Below, in pieces: positions 16,754 through 26,832 of a stretch of 35,952 nt of DNA. The notes beneath the pieces are model-generated. The model did not search any database, was not told the origin of the DNA, and saw only the letters and a list, made by a program, of their open reading frames with translations. The translations under genes and the position numbers were made by a program. Source of the stretch: Acidobacteriota bacterium (lineage in GTDB: Bacteria > Acidobacteriota > Terriglobia > Bryobacterales > Bryobacteraceae). How positions within the stretch are numbered: the stretch's first letter is position 1; the number at the start of each line of letters is the position of its first letter. Location: NCBI GenBank assembly GCA_016871115.1, contig VFZP01000012.1, forward strand, positions 1-35,952, read 5' to 3'.

Positions 16754-17725
16754 GTGATCGTTTCACATACTCTACGTGTTTTTTCTTTTTAAATACTCGC
16801 GGCCTTGGCCCAACAACTACCCGCACAGACGACGACTCTGCGGGGCGAAATCACCGGCGCGCCGGCGATTGAAACGCGCTGGCAAGTGGAGGCGCGCGCA
16901 ATCTCTCCAGGCGCTTCCCACGAGCCGACTCAGCGCACATTCCCCGACATCAACGGGCAGTTTTCATTTCCGGGTTTGCGGGCCGGCAACTACGAAGTGG
17001 TGTTGATCGGCTTGGATCAGCGGCAGTCGGCTCAAGCATTGGCGCAGGTGTCTGAATATGCCGCGCCGCTCCAGTTGCGTTATCGCGAGGCGCCAGGCGG
17101 CAAGGTAGCGGCGCCAGGCTTGGCCGCCTCGGTTTCGATGAAGCGGCTCCAGCATCAGGCGCCGAAGGCCGCGCGCAAGGCCTATCAAAAAGCGAGGAAA
17201 CACCGGGATGCAAAGCGCTTTTCCGAGGCCGAAGCTGGTTATCGCGCGGCGCTGAAGGCAGACCCCGAATATCTGGAGGCGGCCAATGACCTCGGCGTTC
17301 TCTACTACATAACGGCACGCTATGCCGACTCGGTGACGGTGCTGGAGCAGGCCCGGCAATTGGACGCATGAGATGCAAAGGTGTTGTCGAACCTGTCTGC
17401 CAGCTACAAGGCTTTGGGGCGCTATGACGAGGCGGAGGCGCCGGCTCGCCAAGTTTTTGCCTCAAACACCGCCAATGGACGGCACGCCTATCTGCTGGGA
17501 ATGAGTTTGGCCGGGCAAGGGCGTGCGGATCGCGAGACCCGGACTCTGTTGCAGGATGCGGCCGAAACGATCCCTCATGCACGGCTCGCCCTGGCGCGGG
17601 TTCTTGCTTTGAATGGCGACCGTAACGCCGCGCGTGCTCAACTCGCGCAGCATCTGGAGGCGGCTCCCAGCGTGCCGCCGCAGAAGCGCGGCCAACTGGA
17701 ACAGTGGATGAAGTCTCTACGCTAG
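16754..17725 (+). pseudogene. Exported TPR protein gene broken by two in-frame stops
   Basis: A single frame runs from GTG 16754 to TAG/TGA-free DNA at 17725 except for TAA at 16790-16792 and TGA at 17369-17371, 324 codons overall. The first stop lies inside the signal peptide (MIVSHTLRVFSF*ILAALAQQ). The second lies in the TPR region ('QARQLDA*DAKVLSNLSASYKALG'). Residues ~30-95 resemble a carboxypeptidase-regulatory-like sandwich ('DINGQFSFPGLRAGNYEV'). From ~140 there are tetratricopeptide repeats ('RFSEAEAGYRAALKADPEYLEAANDLGVLYY'). There is no frameshift, and both halves keep family features, so the stops are recent. The track lists the two parts as 16805-17371 and 17381-17725. Readthrough or alternative starts (TTG 16805, GTG 17381) cannot be excluded. 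Confidence 0.8.
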
Positions 17726-17817
17726 AGGTCCGGGGGAACAGGGAACTCCTGGCTGCATTGATATACTGTGACTTAGGAGTTCCCAACCCATTGTCTTGGT
17801 GGCGTGATCAGTTCCGC

Positions 17818-18885
17818 ATGTGGACGCACCTGCAGTTGCTGCCGGCGCTCGAAAGCGGTGAAGAAACGTTGATCGGCGGACAGGCCGTGATGGAAGGCGT
17901 AATGATGCGCGCTCCGCACAGCTATTGCATCGCTGTGCGACGGGCCGACGGCTCGGTGGTGTATGAAACCAAGCCGCTGGCCAAGGTTTCTGAAAAGTAT
18001 CCGATTTTCAAGCTGCCGATGCTGCGCGGGTTGGGCACGCTGGGCCAAGCCATGTCGCTCGGCATCAAGTCTCTGCAGTTTTCCGCCAACATCGCCATGG
18101 AAGACGAGGCGAAGGCGGAGGCCGCGCTGAAGGCGGCCAAAACCGGATCGTCCGTGACGATGCTGGCGATGAATGCGCTCGCTCCGGGCGCCGTGTGTTC
18201 GGCTCCGGCGGCGGGTTCCAGCGGCTCCGGGTCGAGCAAGCCGTTTTCCAACGCCATGATGGCCGGCCAGTTGATTTTGTCGCTGGGCTTCTTCGTGGTT
18301 GCCTACAAGTTGGTGCCGCTGTGGATCGCCACCTGGTTCGCCAAGCTGTGGCCGGTGCTGGAGGGCCGCATCGCTTTCAATCTGGTGGACGGCATCATCC
18401 GCATCTTGATCTTTCTGTGTTTCCTCACAGCCATGTCGCGCATGAAGGATATCCGCCGGGTGTTTGAGTATCACGGCGGTGAGCATCGCGTGGTGTTCAA
18501 CTACGAGTCCGGCAAACCTGTAGACGTTCCCACCGCGCAATCTTTCCCCACGTTCCATCCGCGCTGCGGTACCAGTTTCCTGATCACTGTGATGCTGATC
18601 TCGATGGTGGTCTATACGCTGCTGCCGTTTGACGGCTTTGCCGCCAAGTTCGCCAGCCGCATCGTGCTGCTGCCCGTGATTGCCGGCTTGAGCTACGAGA
18701 TCATCCGCTTTGCCGCCAAGCGCAAGGAAGGTGTGCTGATGCAACTGCTGGCCACCCCCGGGTTGAGGCTGCAGCGGATCACCACGCAGCCGCCGGACGA
18801 CCAACAGACCGACATCGCCATCAAGGCCCTGGCCGGCGCTATGGAAGAAGAACAGCGTCAAGGCGGCCAACTGGTGATTGCCTAA
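17818..18885 (+). CDS. DUF1385 family membrane protein
   Basis: A 355-residue protein with the family start '[19 protein letters not shown]' (~14-32) and the signature '[13 protein letters not shown]' after the second hydrophobic segment. Four membrane segments can be seen: '[19 protein letters not shown]', '[19 protein letters not shown]', '[18 protein letters not shown]' and '[19 protein letters not shown]'. The function is unknown, although it very often lies next to prfA/prmC in bacteria, as here. Start chosen at ATG 17818. A TTG at 17791 with AGGAG 11 bases upstream is an alternative, and the longer track start runs back into the TPR gene. A TATACT at 17762-17767 may be a -10 box, but I see no matching -35. 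Confidence 0.88.
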   Translation: MWTHLQLLPALESGEETLIGGQAVMEGVMMRAPHSYCIAVRRADGSVVYETKPLAKVSEKYPIFKLPMLRGLGTLGQAMSLGIKSLQFSANIAMEDEAKAEAALKAAKTGSSVTMLAMNALAPGAVCSAPAAGSSGSGSSKPFSNAMMAGQLILSLGFFVVAYKLVPLWIATWFAKLWPVLEGRIAFNLVDGIIRILIFLCFLTAMSRMKDIRRVFEYHGGEHRVVFNYESGKPVDVPTAQSFPTFHPRCGTSFLITVMLISMVVYTLLPFDGFAAKFASRIVLLPVIAGLSYEIIRFAAKRKEGVLMQLLATPGLRLQRITTQPPDDQQTDIAIKALAGAMEEEQRQGGQLVIA

Positions 18886-18887
18886 GA

Positions 18888-19973
18888 ATGAAATACTGCG
18901 AACGGCTCAACGTCATCGAGCGGCGCTATGAAGCGCTGACAGCTCAGATGGCGGATGCCGAAGTAATCAGCAACCCGGATACGTACCGGAAAACATCCAA
19001 GGCGCAAGTGGACTTGTCGGAAACCGTCGACAAGTACCGGCAGTGGAAAAAGGTGAATGCCGACCTCGAAGGGGCGCGGGCGATGCTCGCCGAAACCGAC
19101 GAGGAGATGCGGGCGATGGCGCAGGAAGATGTCACGCGCCTGGAGCCGGAACTGGAGCGGATCGAGAACGAACTCAAGATCCTGCTGCTGCCCAAGGATC
19201 CGAACGACGAAAAGAACGTCATTGTGGAAATCCGCGGCAGCGCGGGTGGTGACGAAGCCACGTTGTTCGCCGGCGAAGTGTTCCGCATGTATGCGCGTTG
19301 GGCGGAGACCCAGGGCTGGAAAGTGGAAATCATGAGTTCCAGCGAGTCGTCGGTCGGCGGCATGAAGGAAGTGATTGCCACCTTCAGCGGCACGCGCGTC
19401 TATAGCCGCATGAAGTACGAAGGCGGCGTGCATCGCGTGCAGCGCGTGCCGGCCACCGAGACGCAAGGTCGCATTCATACCTCCACCATCAGCGTGGCTG
19501 TGATGCCCGAGGCCGAGGAAGTAGACATCAAGCTGGAGGCCAAGGACATTCGTGTGGACACGTTCTGCTCGTCGGGTCCGGGCGGACAGTCGGTGAACAC
19601 CACGTACTCGGCCGTGCGTATGACGCACATCCCGACTGGCACCGTGGTTTCGTGCCAGGACGAAAAGTCACAGATCAAGAATCGCGCCAAGGCCGAGCGC
19701 GTGCTGCGCGCGCGCCTGTACGAGATTGAGCAGGCCAAGCAGGCGGCCGAAATCGGCGCTGAGCGGAAGGCGATGGTGGGTACGGGCGACCGGAGCGAGA
19801 AGATCCGGACGTACAACTTTAAGGACAATCGGGTTACCGATCACCGCTGCGGCATCACGATGCATCAACTTGATCTGGTGATGCAAGGCCAGCTATCGCC
19901 GCTGATCGATGCGGTAGTGGAGTTCTTCCAACGCAAGAAGCTGGAAGAATCCGAGGGTCCGGACAAGAAGTAA
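18888..19973 (+). CDS. prfA: Peptide chain release factor 1
   Basis: Recognises UAA and UAG stop codons and triggers peptide release. The 361-residue protein has the PxT codon-recognition motif ('[14 protein letters not shown]', Pro188-Ala-Thr190), specific for RF1, and the catalytic GGQ (232-234, in '[12 protein letters not shown]'). The helical domain 1 occupies residues ~1-100. Length is normal. It begins 2 bases after the DUF1385 stop and its stop overlaps the prmC start (TAATG), so the three are one operon. The Gln of GGQ is the target of the next gene's product. Confidence 0.97.
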   Translation: MKYCERLNVIERRYEALTAQMADAEVISNPDTYRKTSKAQVDLSETVDKYRQWKKVNADLEGARAMLAETDEEMRAMAQEDVTRLEPELERIENELKILLLPKDPNDEKNVIVEIRGSAGGDEATLFAGEVFRMYARWAETQGWKVEIMSSSESSVGGMKEVIATFSGTRVYSRMKYEGGVHRVQRVPATETQGRIHTSTISVAVMPEAEEVDIKLEAKDIRVDTFCSSGPGGQSVNTTYSAVRMTHIPTGTVVSCQDEKSQIKNRAKAERVLRARLYEIEQAKQAAEIGAERKAMVGTGDRSEKIRTYNFKDNRVTDHRCGITMHQLDLVMQGQLSPLIDAVVEFFQRKKLEESEGPDKK

Positions 19974-20830
19974 TGTTGACGGTCCGCCAGGCGCTCGATC
20001 AGGGCGCGCGGATTCTGGAAGACGGCGCGGTGGGTGCCGCGCGGCTCACCTCGGAAGTGCTCTTGTGCCATGCGCTGGGCGGCGGGCGGGATCGTTCGGA
20101 TCTCTACGCGCACGGCGATGACGAGTTGTCCGAGCTCACCTGGATTCACTTTGGCCGCTACCTGCATGAGCGTTTGCAGGGGAAGCCCACGCAGTACATC
20201 ACGAAGGTGCAGGAGTGGTACGGGCGTGAGTTTCGCGTCTCGCCGGCGGTGCTGATTCCGCGGCCGGAGACAGAGCATGTGATCGAAGTAGCGCTGGCAC
20301 GGGTGCCGCGTACGGGGCGCGCGATCGACATCGGTTGCGGGTCAGGGGCGATTGGCGTGACGTGGCAGCTTGAGACCGGCATGCCCACGGTGCTGGCCGA
20401 TCTTTCGACGGACGCGCTCGCGGTGGCTGCCGGAAACGCGCGGGCGTTAGGCGCGCAGGTGACAGGCGCGGTGGCGTCGGATCTGGCTGCGGCGTTCGGT
20501 GAGGCGCAGTTTGACGTGGTCTTGTCGAATCCTCCGTATATCCCTGACCCCGAGCGCGAGCATCTGCAACGCGAAGTGCGTGACTTTGAGCCTGCGCTGG
20601 CATTGTTCGGTGGGCCGACTGGAGTTGAGATCTATGCCCGGCTGCTGGCGGGCGCGTCGCGGATTCTGAAGCCCGGCGGGTGGATCGTGATGGAGATCGG
20701 CTACCAGGCGCAGCCGCGGATTCTGGAAATGTTGCACGCTGGCCCGTGGCGCGAAGCAGAGACGCAGGCGGATCTGGCGGGGTGGCCGCGGGTTATCTCG
20801 GCACAGTTGTGGCCGAACCGCGCGGAGTGA
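19973..20830 (+). CDS. prmC: Release factor glutamine methyltransferase
   Basis: Methylates the Gln of the GGQ motif of release factors using S-adenosylmethionine. The 285-residue protein has the N-terminal helical domain (1-85), the 'LIPRPETEHVIEVAL' linker, the SAM-binding 'AIDIGCGSGAIG' (~117-128) and the catalytic NPPY (186-189, 'LSNPPYIPD'). It overlaps prfA by one base, the classic arrangement for translational coupling of enzyme and substrate. No anomalies seen. Confidence 0.95.
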   Translation: MLTVRQALDQGARILEDGAVGAARLTSEVLLCHALGGGRDRSDLYAHGDDELSELTWIHFGRYLHERLQGKPTQYITKVQEWYGREFRVSPAVLIPRPETEHVIEVALARVPRTGRAIDIGCGSGAIGVTWQLETGMPTVLADLSTDALAVAAGNARALGAQVTGAVASDLAAAFGEAQFDVVLSNPPYIPDPEREHLQREVRDFEPALALFGGPTGVEIYARLLAGASRILKPGGWIVMEIGYQAQPRILEMLHAGPWREAETQADLAGWPRVISAQLWPNRAE

Positions 20831-20854
20831 CACACAGAAAGGGGGGCACGATAA

Positions 20855-21367
20855 ATGCGCCTGACGCAGTTGCATTGGGTAGAAGGGCCGTGGCCTGGAC
20901 GCCTTGCCTTGTCGGCGCGTCCGCGGGGCGGTGAGTGGTTGGCTGACGAAGCGGCTTGCTGGCGCCAGGCTGGCGTTGGCGCGGTGATGTCGCTCCTGAC
21001 CGCAGACGAAGAAGCCGAACTGAATCTGGTTGCCGAAGCGGATCAGGTTCGTGCTCATGCGATGCAGTTTCTGCGTTTCCCGATTCGCGACCGCGATGTG
21101 CCTGACGCCGTAGCACCCTTCACCGATGCGCTCGACCGCCTGGAAGCGCAATTGGTGGCGGGGCGCAATGTGGTCTTGCATTGCCGTCAGGGTGCGGGGC
21201 GCACGGGCATGGTGGCGGTTTGCCTGTTGGTCCGGCAGGGGTTTTCTCCGGAAGATGCGGTGCGTATCGTGAGCGAAGCGCGCGGCGTACCCGTGCCGGA
21301 AACGGAACGGCAATCTCGATGGATCGCTGACTTCGCGCGTCACCTCTCCTTTGCGCACCATGGGTGA
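20855..21367 (+). CDS. Dual-specificity/tyrosine phosphatase family protein
   Basis: A 170-residue protein with the CX5R phosphatase loop 'HCRQGAGRTG' (Cys110, Arg116) and upstream Asp residues ('FPIRDRDVPD', ~79-84), one of which could be the general acid. 'VMSLLTADEEAEL' is the usual region before it in cyclin-dependent-kinase-inhibitor-3-like and other small cysteine phosphatases. A ribosome site AAAGGGGGG lies about 8-9 bases before the ATG. It follows prmC by 24 bases and may be the last gene of that operon. The substrate, protein or small phosphoester, is unknown. Confidence 0.85.
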   Translation: MRLTQLHWVEGPWPGRLALSARPRGGEWLADEAACWRQAGVGAVMSLLTADEEAELNLVAEADQVRAHAMQFLRFPIRDRDVPDAVAPFTDALDRLEAQLVAGRNVVLHCRQGAGRTGMVAVCLLVRQGFSPEDAVRIVSEARGVPVPETERQSRWIADFARHLSFAHHG

Positions 21368-21438
21368 GCGTCCGCCTTTGAAGCCTTTGAAGCCGCGCAT
21401 GCCGACGTGGCTTTAGCTGCATTCGGCGTCTGTGTAGG

Positions 21439-21472
21439 GCGAGCTTCAGCTCGCGGCGGACTTGAGTCCGCC
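21439..21472. repeat. REP-like double hairpin
   Basis: Two perfect hairpins touch each other in the 245-base gap between the phosphatase gene and dinB: GCGAGC-ttca-GCTCGC (21439-21454) and GGCGGAC-ttga-GTCCGCC (21455-21472). Such paired short stems with 4-base loops are typical of REP elements spread by REP-associated tyrosine transposases. No second copy was found in the window. A small tandem repeat (GCCTTTGAA x2) lies nearby at about 21375-21392. A transcription-end role is also possible. Confidence 0.5.
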
Positions 21473-21612
21473 CCTTCCGCCCGTGCACGAATGCTCAAAA
21501 GGCGGGACTTGCCCAATGGGTATCTGGAGAGCCAGCGGCTAACCGCATATGCCATATCGGCGAAGGTTAGCAGAAAACGCGCCGCGATTCGCGCCATACT
21601 ATCGAGAGGGCC

Positions 21613-22851
21613 ATGGCGACCGCGCGCACGATCTTTCATCTCGACATGGACGCCTTCTTTGTGTCCGTGGAAGAGCTGTTCGATCCTTCGCTTAAGGGCA
21701 AACCCGTAGTCGTGGGCGGGCGGCCGAATCAGCGCGGTGTTGTCTCGGCGGCTTCCTACGCCGCGCGGAAGTTCGGTGTGCATTCGGCGATGCCGTTACG
21801 CACTGCCTATCAACTCTGCCCTCACGCCATCTTCGTGGATGGGCATCCGGACCGGTATCGTGAATTGTCCGGTCGCGTGCGCGAGGTGCTCGATTCGTTC
21901 AGCCCGTCGGTCTCGATGGCGTCAATCGACGAAGCGTACCTTGACGTCACAGGCACCGAGCGGTTGTACGGCCCGCCGCTCGCCGCTGCGCAAAAGCTGC
22001 ATGAGCGCATCAAGGAACGCACGCAACTGAACTGCTCGATCGGCATCGCCGCCTCGCGGCTGGTAGCAAAAGTTTCCTCGGACCAGGCCAAGCCGAACGG
22101 CGTGTTGTGGGTGATGCCGGGCCTAGAGGCGCAATTCCTCGCGCCGCTTGAAGTACGGCGGATTCCGGGCGTCGGCAAGGTGATGGAGAAGAATCTTCAT
22201 GCCATGGGCATCCGCAAGGTGGGTGATCTGGTGGCGCTCGATGTGAAGTTCTTGGAAGAAAAGTTCGGCAAGTGGGGACTGGCGCTCGCGGGTAAATCGA
22301 TAGGAGCGGACGCGGGTGGATGGTTCGATAGCGAGGTGGGTGCGTCGGAGGATCCCAAGTCGATCAGCCATGAACACACCTACGGTGAGGACACGAAGGA
22401 CCGCAACCAACTCGATGCTTCGATCGCGCAGCTCACCGAGATGGTGGCGCGCCGGCTGCGTGAGCACGGGCTGTGGACGCGCACCGTGCAGTTGAAGCTA
22501 CGCTACACCGACTTCTCCACTTTCACGCGCGCGCACACGCTCGATCACGCCACGCAGATGGACACCGATATTCTGGCCCAGATTCGCGCGTTGTTCGCGC
22601 GGCATTGGACGGGCAAGCCGATTCGTCTGCTCGGTGTGCAGGCCGGCAATCTCACGCGCGATGAGGGTCAGTTGAGCCTGCTCGGGCAGGAAAAATCAGA
22701 CCGTTGGCGGCGTGCGTTGGGGGCGGCCGATGCCATGCGGGACCGGTATGGCGACGGCAGCGTGGGGCTGGCGGCGAGCCTCAAGGGCAAGTTCCGCGAG
22801 CGCGTGCATGAGGCTACGCCCGTGCGGCGGAATTCGAAAAAGCCGGATTGA
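21613..22851 (+). CDS. dinB: DNA polymerase IV (Y-family)
   Basis: Error-prone translesion polymerase. The 412-residue protein has the catalytic 'HLDMDAFF' (Asp11) and 'ASIDEAYLD' (Asp106, Glu107), the 'RIPGVGKVMEKNLHAMGI' helix-hairpin-helix and the little-finger domain. Near the C-terminus, 'EGQLSLL' (around residue 355) matches the sliding-clamp binding motif QL.LL/F. GAGAGGG lies 2 bases from the ATG, a short spacing. No LexA-type operator was recognised upstream. The stop TGA abuts the stop of the convergent MFS pseudogene, forming TGATCA. Confidence 0.95.
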   Translation: MATARTIFHLDMDAFFVSVEELFDPSLKGKPVVVGGRPNQRGVVSAASYAARKFGVHSAMPLRTAYQLCPHAIFVDGHPDRYRELSGRVREVLDSFSPSVSMASIDEAYLDVTGTERLYGPPLAAAQKLHERIKERTQLNCSIGIAASRLVAKVSSDQAKPNGVLWVMPGLEAQFLAPLEVRRIPGVGKVMEKNLHAMGIRKVGDLVALDVKFLEEKFGKWGLALAGKSIGADAGGWFDSEVGASEDPKSISHEHTYGEDTKDRNQLDASIAQLTEMVARRLREHGLWTRTVQLKLRYTDFSTFTRAHTLDHATQMDTDILAQIRALFARHWTGKPIRLLGVQAGNLTRDEGQLSLLGQEKSDRWRRALGAADAMRDRYGDGSVGLAASLKGKFRERVHEATPVRRNSKKPD

Positions 22852-24078
22852 TCAGGAGCGCCTCGCGCGCAGCCACGCCAAGTCCCAGAACAGCCAGAGC
22901 GCGATAGCCGAAACCAGCACGGGCCACGCGCCCACTTGAAACGCGATGTCGTAGGAGCCGGTACGGTCGATATGCGCGCCAAGCGGCTGCTGAAGGCTGG
23001 ACGGCACGATCCAGGCGAAAAACGAAAGCAGTCCCGTCACCAGTCCCATGTGTTCGCGCGAGAGTTCCTGTGTGAGCGACTAGTAGCAGGGAAACACGCC
23101 GAGCGTGCCCGCGGCCGTCATGAGCAGGACCAGCCTCGCCGCGCCGGACATCTCCGCGCGGGCCAGTGCCGGCAGAAGCGCGGACGGCACGATGAGCAAT
23201 GCACACACCGTGAATACCCAGCGCCGTGCGTTCAGCACGGATTGCCCGGCACGTGAGTGCAGCCAAACCGTGGCCGCGCCCGCGGCGAGGCAGCCGGCGT
23301 CGTTTATCAGGTAGTAGACCGGCAGAATGCGGCTGAGCACCTCGCTTTCGCTGAACGCCAGACCCGACTTGTCTTGCAGCGCGAGCGGCAGCCAGACACG
23401 ATAGAGTGCGATGGTTCCGTTGATGCAGGAGACCCCCAGCGCGAGCAGCCAGAAACGGTGATCGGCCAGCAGCGACCCGATTGACGCGGCCTCGCGGTGC
23501 CCGGCTGGCACTGGCGCGGAGAGATCGTGTCCGCGCATTGTCCACAGTCACGCCACGACCCACAGCAAGCCGATGCCGCCGATCCAGAAGAACGGCCGCC
23601 GCCAACTCCCCGGCTGCGGCGTGAGCATCGCGGCGACGATCAGCGGAGTGACGATCGCGCCGATGGCGGTGCCGCTTTGCAGAATGCTGTTGCCGAGCGC
23701 TCGGTCCGCGGGGGCGAGCAGTGCCTGCGTGGTGCGCAGCGCGCAGGGCCAGTGGCCGGATTCAAACAAGCCCAGGAGCGCGCGGCACCACGGCAAGCTG
23801 CTGGCGTCGGCAAAGCCCGTGAGGAATCCCATCAACGACCATAACGAAAGCACCAGCGGATAGAGCCAGCGCACGCTAAATCGATCCGCCAGCGCGCCGA
23901 ACAAAATGGCGCTGACGGCGAACGCATAGCCGAAGTACTGTTCCACCTGCCCGTAGCCGGCCTTGGTGAGATGGAGTTCCTCAATGACGCGCCGCGAGCC
24001 GCTGGCGAGCGTCATGCGGTCCATGTAGTTGATGGTGCTGGCCAGGAGCAACAGCCCTCAGACCCACCATTTCGTCAT
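22852..24078 (-). pseudogene. MFS transporter gene broken by three in-frame stops
   Basis: One frame of 409 codons runs from ATG 24078, overlapping the creatininase stop as ATGA, to TGA 22852. It holds internal TGA (24058-24060, 'MTKWWV*GLLLLAST'), TGA (23548-23550, 'GLLWVVA*LWTMRGHDL') and TAG (23080-23082, 'GVFPCY*SLTQELS'). The track therefore shows three separate ORFs. All parts match one MFS protein: 'INYMDRMTLAS', 'YFGYAFAVSAILFGALADRFSVR', 'ESGHWPCALRTTQALL' (TM4) and 'HMGLVTGLLSFFAWIVPSSLQQP'. The first two stops fall where Trp (or, for the first, Cys) is plausible, and the third where Tyr is plausible. No frameshift occurs, so decay is recent or the stops are sequence errors. Confidence 0.85.
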
Positions 24079-24830
24079 AGCCAGCGGCTCGCGTCCCACT
24101 GCGTCATCGCGTCGATCATCGGTGCCACACCGGCGGCAAAGCTGGCAAACAGGTGCTCGCCCTTTTCCGCGGTGGCGTGTTGCGGCGAGCCGATGTGGCC
24201 TTTCACCGTGCGGTCTTTGGTGATCCAGGCGCGATAGGCAGGGTCGAAGCCGTAGTCGAAAGTGACCGATTCGAGCGTCGAGATGTCGCCGACGACGAGG
24301 TGCGGCGCGAGCCGCAGGATCATCGACGTTTCCCACTCGCAGGCGTGGCCCATCTCCGTTTGCACGTAGCCGTCGCGCGTTTCGTGGGGCTTGGCGAGGT
24401 CCCAATACGTGGTGAACAGTAGCAGCAGGTCTGTACGCGCGCGGTACTTTTGACGGAGTTCAAACAGCGCCTGTTTGGCCGGCGTGTTGTTGCCGCCGTG
24501 GCCGTTTAAGAACAGGAGCCGCGTGAAGCCGTGCATCAGAAAGTTCTCGGCGAGATCGTGCAGCAAGTCGAGATAGACACGTGGCGAGGCCGAGACGGTG
24601 CCGGGAAAATCCGTGTGGTGATGCGAGTTGCCCATCCACTGGAGCGGCGCGAACAAGGCGCGCGCACCCAACGTGGTGTCGGCCCGGCGGACCACTTCTT
24701 CCAGCAACATCGCATCAGTGGAAACGGGCAAATGATGGCCGTGCTGTTCGACGGCGGCGATGGGAATGACCACCGGGAGAGTACGGTCTAGTTGTTGAAC
24801 GGCGATCCAGGTGAGGTGCGAAAGTTGCAT
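24075..24830 (-). CDS. Creatininase-family amidohydrolase
   Basis: A 251-residue metal-dependent hydrolase. The metal-site motifs are present: 'AAVEQHGHHLPVSTD' (Glu28, His30, Asp39), 'LFLNGHGGNN' and 'GHACEWETSM'. The family includes creatininase and enzymes acting on cyclic amides or in cofactor pathways (formamide hydrolase MftE-like, FAPy deformylase), so the substrate is open. It overlaps the start of a damaged MFS gene, which suggests that the original pair imported and hydrolysed the same compound. A GGAG precedes the ATG. It is divergent from the PCC gene only 29 bases away. Confidence 0.87.
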   Translation of the reverse strand: MQLSHLTWIAVQQLDRTLPVVIPIAAVEQHGHHLPVSTDAMLLEEVVRRADTTLGARALFAPLQWMGNSHHHTDFPGTVSASPRVYLDLLHDLAENFLMHGFTRLLFLNGHGGNNTPAKQALFELRQKYRARTDLLLLFTTYWDLAKPHETRDGYVQTEMGHACEWETSMILRLAPHLVVGDISTLESVTFDYGFDPAYRAWITKDRTVKGHIGSPQHATAEKGEHLFASFAAGVAPMIDAMTQWDASRWL

Positions 24831-24852
24831 GGCGGCTCCGGTCGGCTATGCT
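24825..24852 (+). promoter_or_regulatory. Promoter of the PCC gene, leaderless type
   Basis: TTGCAT (24825-24830), a 16-base spacer and TATGCT (24847-24852) form a fair sigma-70 pair whose predicted start, 7-8 bases downstream, falls on ATG 24860. No ribosome site is present. The -35 overlaps the start codon of the divergent creatininase gene. Confidence 0.45.
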
Positions 24853-24859
24853 ACCAGAC

Positions 24860-25408
24860 ATGTTGCGAATCATTCCAGCGGCACTGCCGCTTTTGCTGGC
24901 CGGTGCTGCGTCAGCGCAGATGACCAAGACAGAAATCGTGAAGCCCACGACACCGAAAGATGACGCGAAGGCGAACAGCCCGGAGGTGCCCGAGGTCTAC
25001 GCGGTCTCGGGCGAATTCAAACGCGTGGTGGTGCTGCGCTTCAAGTACGAAGCGGACCTGTTGGCGGGCATGGAAAAGATGGTGAAGCAGCATAAGATCA
25101 GGAATGCCGTGATCCTTAGCGGCATTGGCTCGGTGCGCAACTATCACATCCACTCGGTGAGCAACCGGACGTTTCCATCGAAGAACATCTTCTTCAAAGA
25201 TCCCACTGCGCCGGCCGACATCATCAGCATCAACGGCTATGTGATCGACGGGCGGCTCCATCCGCACCTGACGCTTACCACGGGCGAGCATGCGTTCGGG
25301 GGGCACCTGGAGCCGGGTACCAACGTCTTCACGTTCGCCATCGTCACGCTGGGTGTATTCGGCGATGACGTCGACCTCAGCAAGGTGGACGACAAGACGT
25401 ACCGCTGA
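24860..25408 (+). CDS. Secreted PCC-domain (DUF296) protein
   Basis: A 182-residue protein with a signal peptide (MLRIIPAALPLLLAGAASAQ) followed by a PPC/PCC domain: 'VVVLRFKYEADLLAGMEKMV', 'AVILSGIGSVRNYHIH', 'GRLHPHLTLTTGEHAFGGHL' and 'TFAIVTLGVF'. The His cluster (H.H, GEH, GGH) fits the metal site seen in the trimeric bacterial PCC proteins. Such proteins are often annotated as DNA-binding after plant AT-hook homologues, but the signal peptide makes DNA binding unlikely here. Start ATG 24860 was chosen over ATG 24848 because the promoter points to it and the signal peptide then starts cleanly. The function is unknown, and its divergent neighbour is a creatininase-type hydrolase. Confidence 0.8.
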   Translation: MLRIIPAALPLLLAGAASAQMTKTEIVKPTTPKDDAKANSPEVPEVYAVSGEFKRVVVLRFKYEADLLAGMEKMVKQHKIRNAVILSGIGSVRNYHIHSVSNRTFPSKNIFFKDPTAPADIISINGYVIDGRLHPHLTLTTGEHAFGGHLEPGTNVFTFAIVTLGVFGDDVDLSKVDDKTYR

Positions 25409-25427
25409 GCAACGATGGGCCTCGCCG

Positions 25428-26828
<1,401 letters not shown>

Positions 26829-26832
26829 GGGG

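Noticed and set aside
17773-18870. 365-aa minus-strand ORF opposite DUF1385
   Set aside because: Antisense shadow of a well-supported family protein.
16754-24078. Stop-codon reassignment or selenocysteine as the reason for internal stops
   Set aside because: All three stop codons occur internally, the same codons end normal genes, an intact RF1 gene is present and no SECIS-like hairpin was seen after the TGA codons. Decay or sequence error is simpler.
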